Shown: positions 63,606 through 64,000 of the stretch, piece by piece
How the letters are laid out: each line of letters opens with the position of its first letter
How positions within the stretch are numbered: the stretch's first letter is position 1
NCBI RefSeq assembly: GCF_003340565.1
Contig: NZ_QPLK01000009.1
Location: 1 to 64,000 of the forward strand
Length of the DNA: 64,000 bases
DNA from: Rhodovulum sp. 12E13
Lineage (GTDB): Bacteria > Pseudomonadota > Alphaproteobacteria > Rhodobacterales > Rhodobacteraceae
Direction of reading: 5' to 3'
Position numbers and translations under genes: made by a program
The notes under the pieces: model-generated
What the model was told of the DNA's origin: nothing
The model's database searches: none
What the model saw: only the letters and a program-made list of their open reading frames with translations

Positions 63606-64000
63606 GCCTGACGGCCAACTGGTCCTACCCCACCGCGATCCGCTTCGGCGCGGGCCGCCTCGCCGAGCTGCCCGCCGCCTGCGCCGAGGCGGGCATCGCG
63701 CGGCCGTTGCTGGTGACGGATCGCGGCCTTGCGGGGCTGGAGATCACCGCGCGCGCGCTCGACATCCTCGACGCCGCCGGTCTCGGCCGGGCGCTTTTCG
63801 CCGAGGTCGATGCCAACCCGACCGAGAGGAACCTCGAGGCGGGGCTGACGGTCTACCGCGCAGGCGGGCACGACGGTGTCGTGGCCTTCGGCGGCGGCTC
63901 GGGGCTCGATCTCGGCAAGATGGTCGCCTTCATGGCCGGTCAGACGCGACCCGTCTGGGATTTCGAGGATGTCGGCGACTGGTGGACGCGGGCCGACCCC
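63602..64000 (+). CDS. Iron-containing alcohol dehydrogenase (partial, runs off the window)
   Basis: The first 133 residues of a group III (Fe-type) alcohol dehydrogenase: MSLTANWSYPTAIRFGAGRL, RPLLVTDRGLAGLEITARAL and the NAD-binding loop GVVAFGGGSGLDLGKMVAFM. The metal-binding histidines lie beyond the window. It starts inside the ALDH stop (ATGA), so both are coupled: this enzyme would oxidise an alcohol to the aldehyde used by the ALDH, or act in reverse. Confidence 0.9.
   Translation, partial: MSLTANWSYPTAIRFGAGRLAELPAACAEAGIARPLLVTDRGLAGLEITARALDILDAAGLGRALFAEVDANPTERNLEAGLTVYRAGGHDGVVAFGGGSGLDLGKMVAFMAGQTRPVWDFEDVGDWWTRADP

Overview
The window comes from a high-GC alphaproteobacterium, most likely a member of the Rhodobacterales (Roseobacter/Rhodobacter group). 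The signs are the gene order gltA-gltX-comEC-lexA-moeA-moaC-trpCDG, an alphaproteobacterial SOS box (GTTC-N7-GTTC), a CtrA-like box upstream of comEC, Rhodobacterales-type intergenic repeats ending in a CCCGGGATATT..AGCAAGAAG-like core, and a TRAP transporter. Reading frames are open on all strands because of the base composition, so genes were chosen by family motifs, start signals and tiling.

Region by region. 1-3450: end of an IS5-type transposase abutting thrS, a paired-hairpin repeat, an ArsR-type regulator remnant, and a small protein with an internally duplicated helical module. 3453-11316: valS; an Lrp/AsnC regulator divergent from an ornithine/lysine decarboxylase; a family 2 type glycosyltransferase; agmatinase; a DUF1499 protein. 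The decarboxylase and agmatinase both make putrescine or similar polyamines. 11447-19932: an Opp/Dpp-type peptide ABC importer with two paralogous binding proteins, two permeases and two ATPases, interrupted by a 50-codon gene on the opposite strand. 20279-23632: ccmF and ccmH for cytochrome c maturation, and an enoyl-CoA hydratase. 23721-24301: two related tiny membrane proteins.

24484-34354 is a mainly leftward housekeeping block: gltA, gltX, lexA, moeA, moaC, trpC, trpD and trpG, with comEC on the other strand. 34726-40741 holds a very long Ala/Pro-rich membrane-anchored protein with a degenerate YibQ-type deacetylase domain, an EamA exporter, a DUF808 membrane protein and a glycosyltransferase-like protein. 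41410-44432 is modE-modABC for molybdate uptake, with a clear ModE-type dyad in front of modA.

44731-51325 is a complete N-ATPase operon (atpD-C-Q-R-B-E-F-A-G), a laterally transferred second rotary ATPase without a separate delta gene. 51503-52453 is a CheR-like methyltransferase.

52652-64000 is a catabolic island. Leftward lie a divergent FGGY (glycerol-kinase-like) kinase and two FAD oxidoreductases, one with a BFD-type [2Fe-2S] domain. Rightward lie a DeoR regulator, a Tat-exported TRAP importer, a glutamine-synthetase-like gamma-glutamyl ligase, an aldehyde dehydrogenase and an iron-type alcohol dehydrogenase that runs off the edge. The right arm is laid out as one would expect for import of an amino-alcohol, gamma-glutamylation of its amine and stepwise oxidation of its hydroxyl. 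The left arm would handle a phosphorylated polyol. The substrate is not evident from sequence, and this island is the best candidate for an undescribed pathway.
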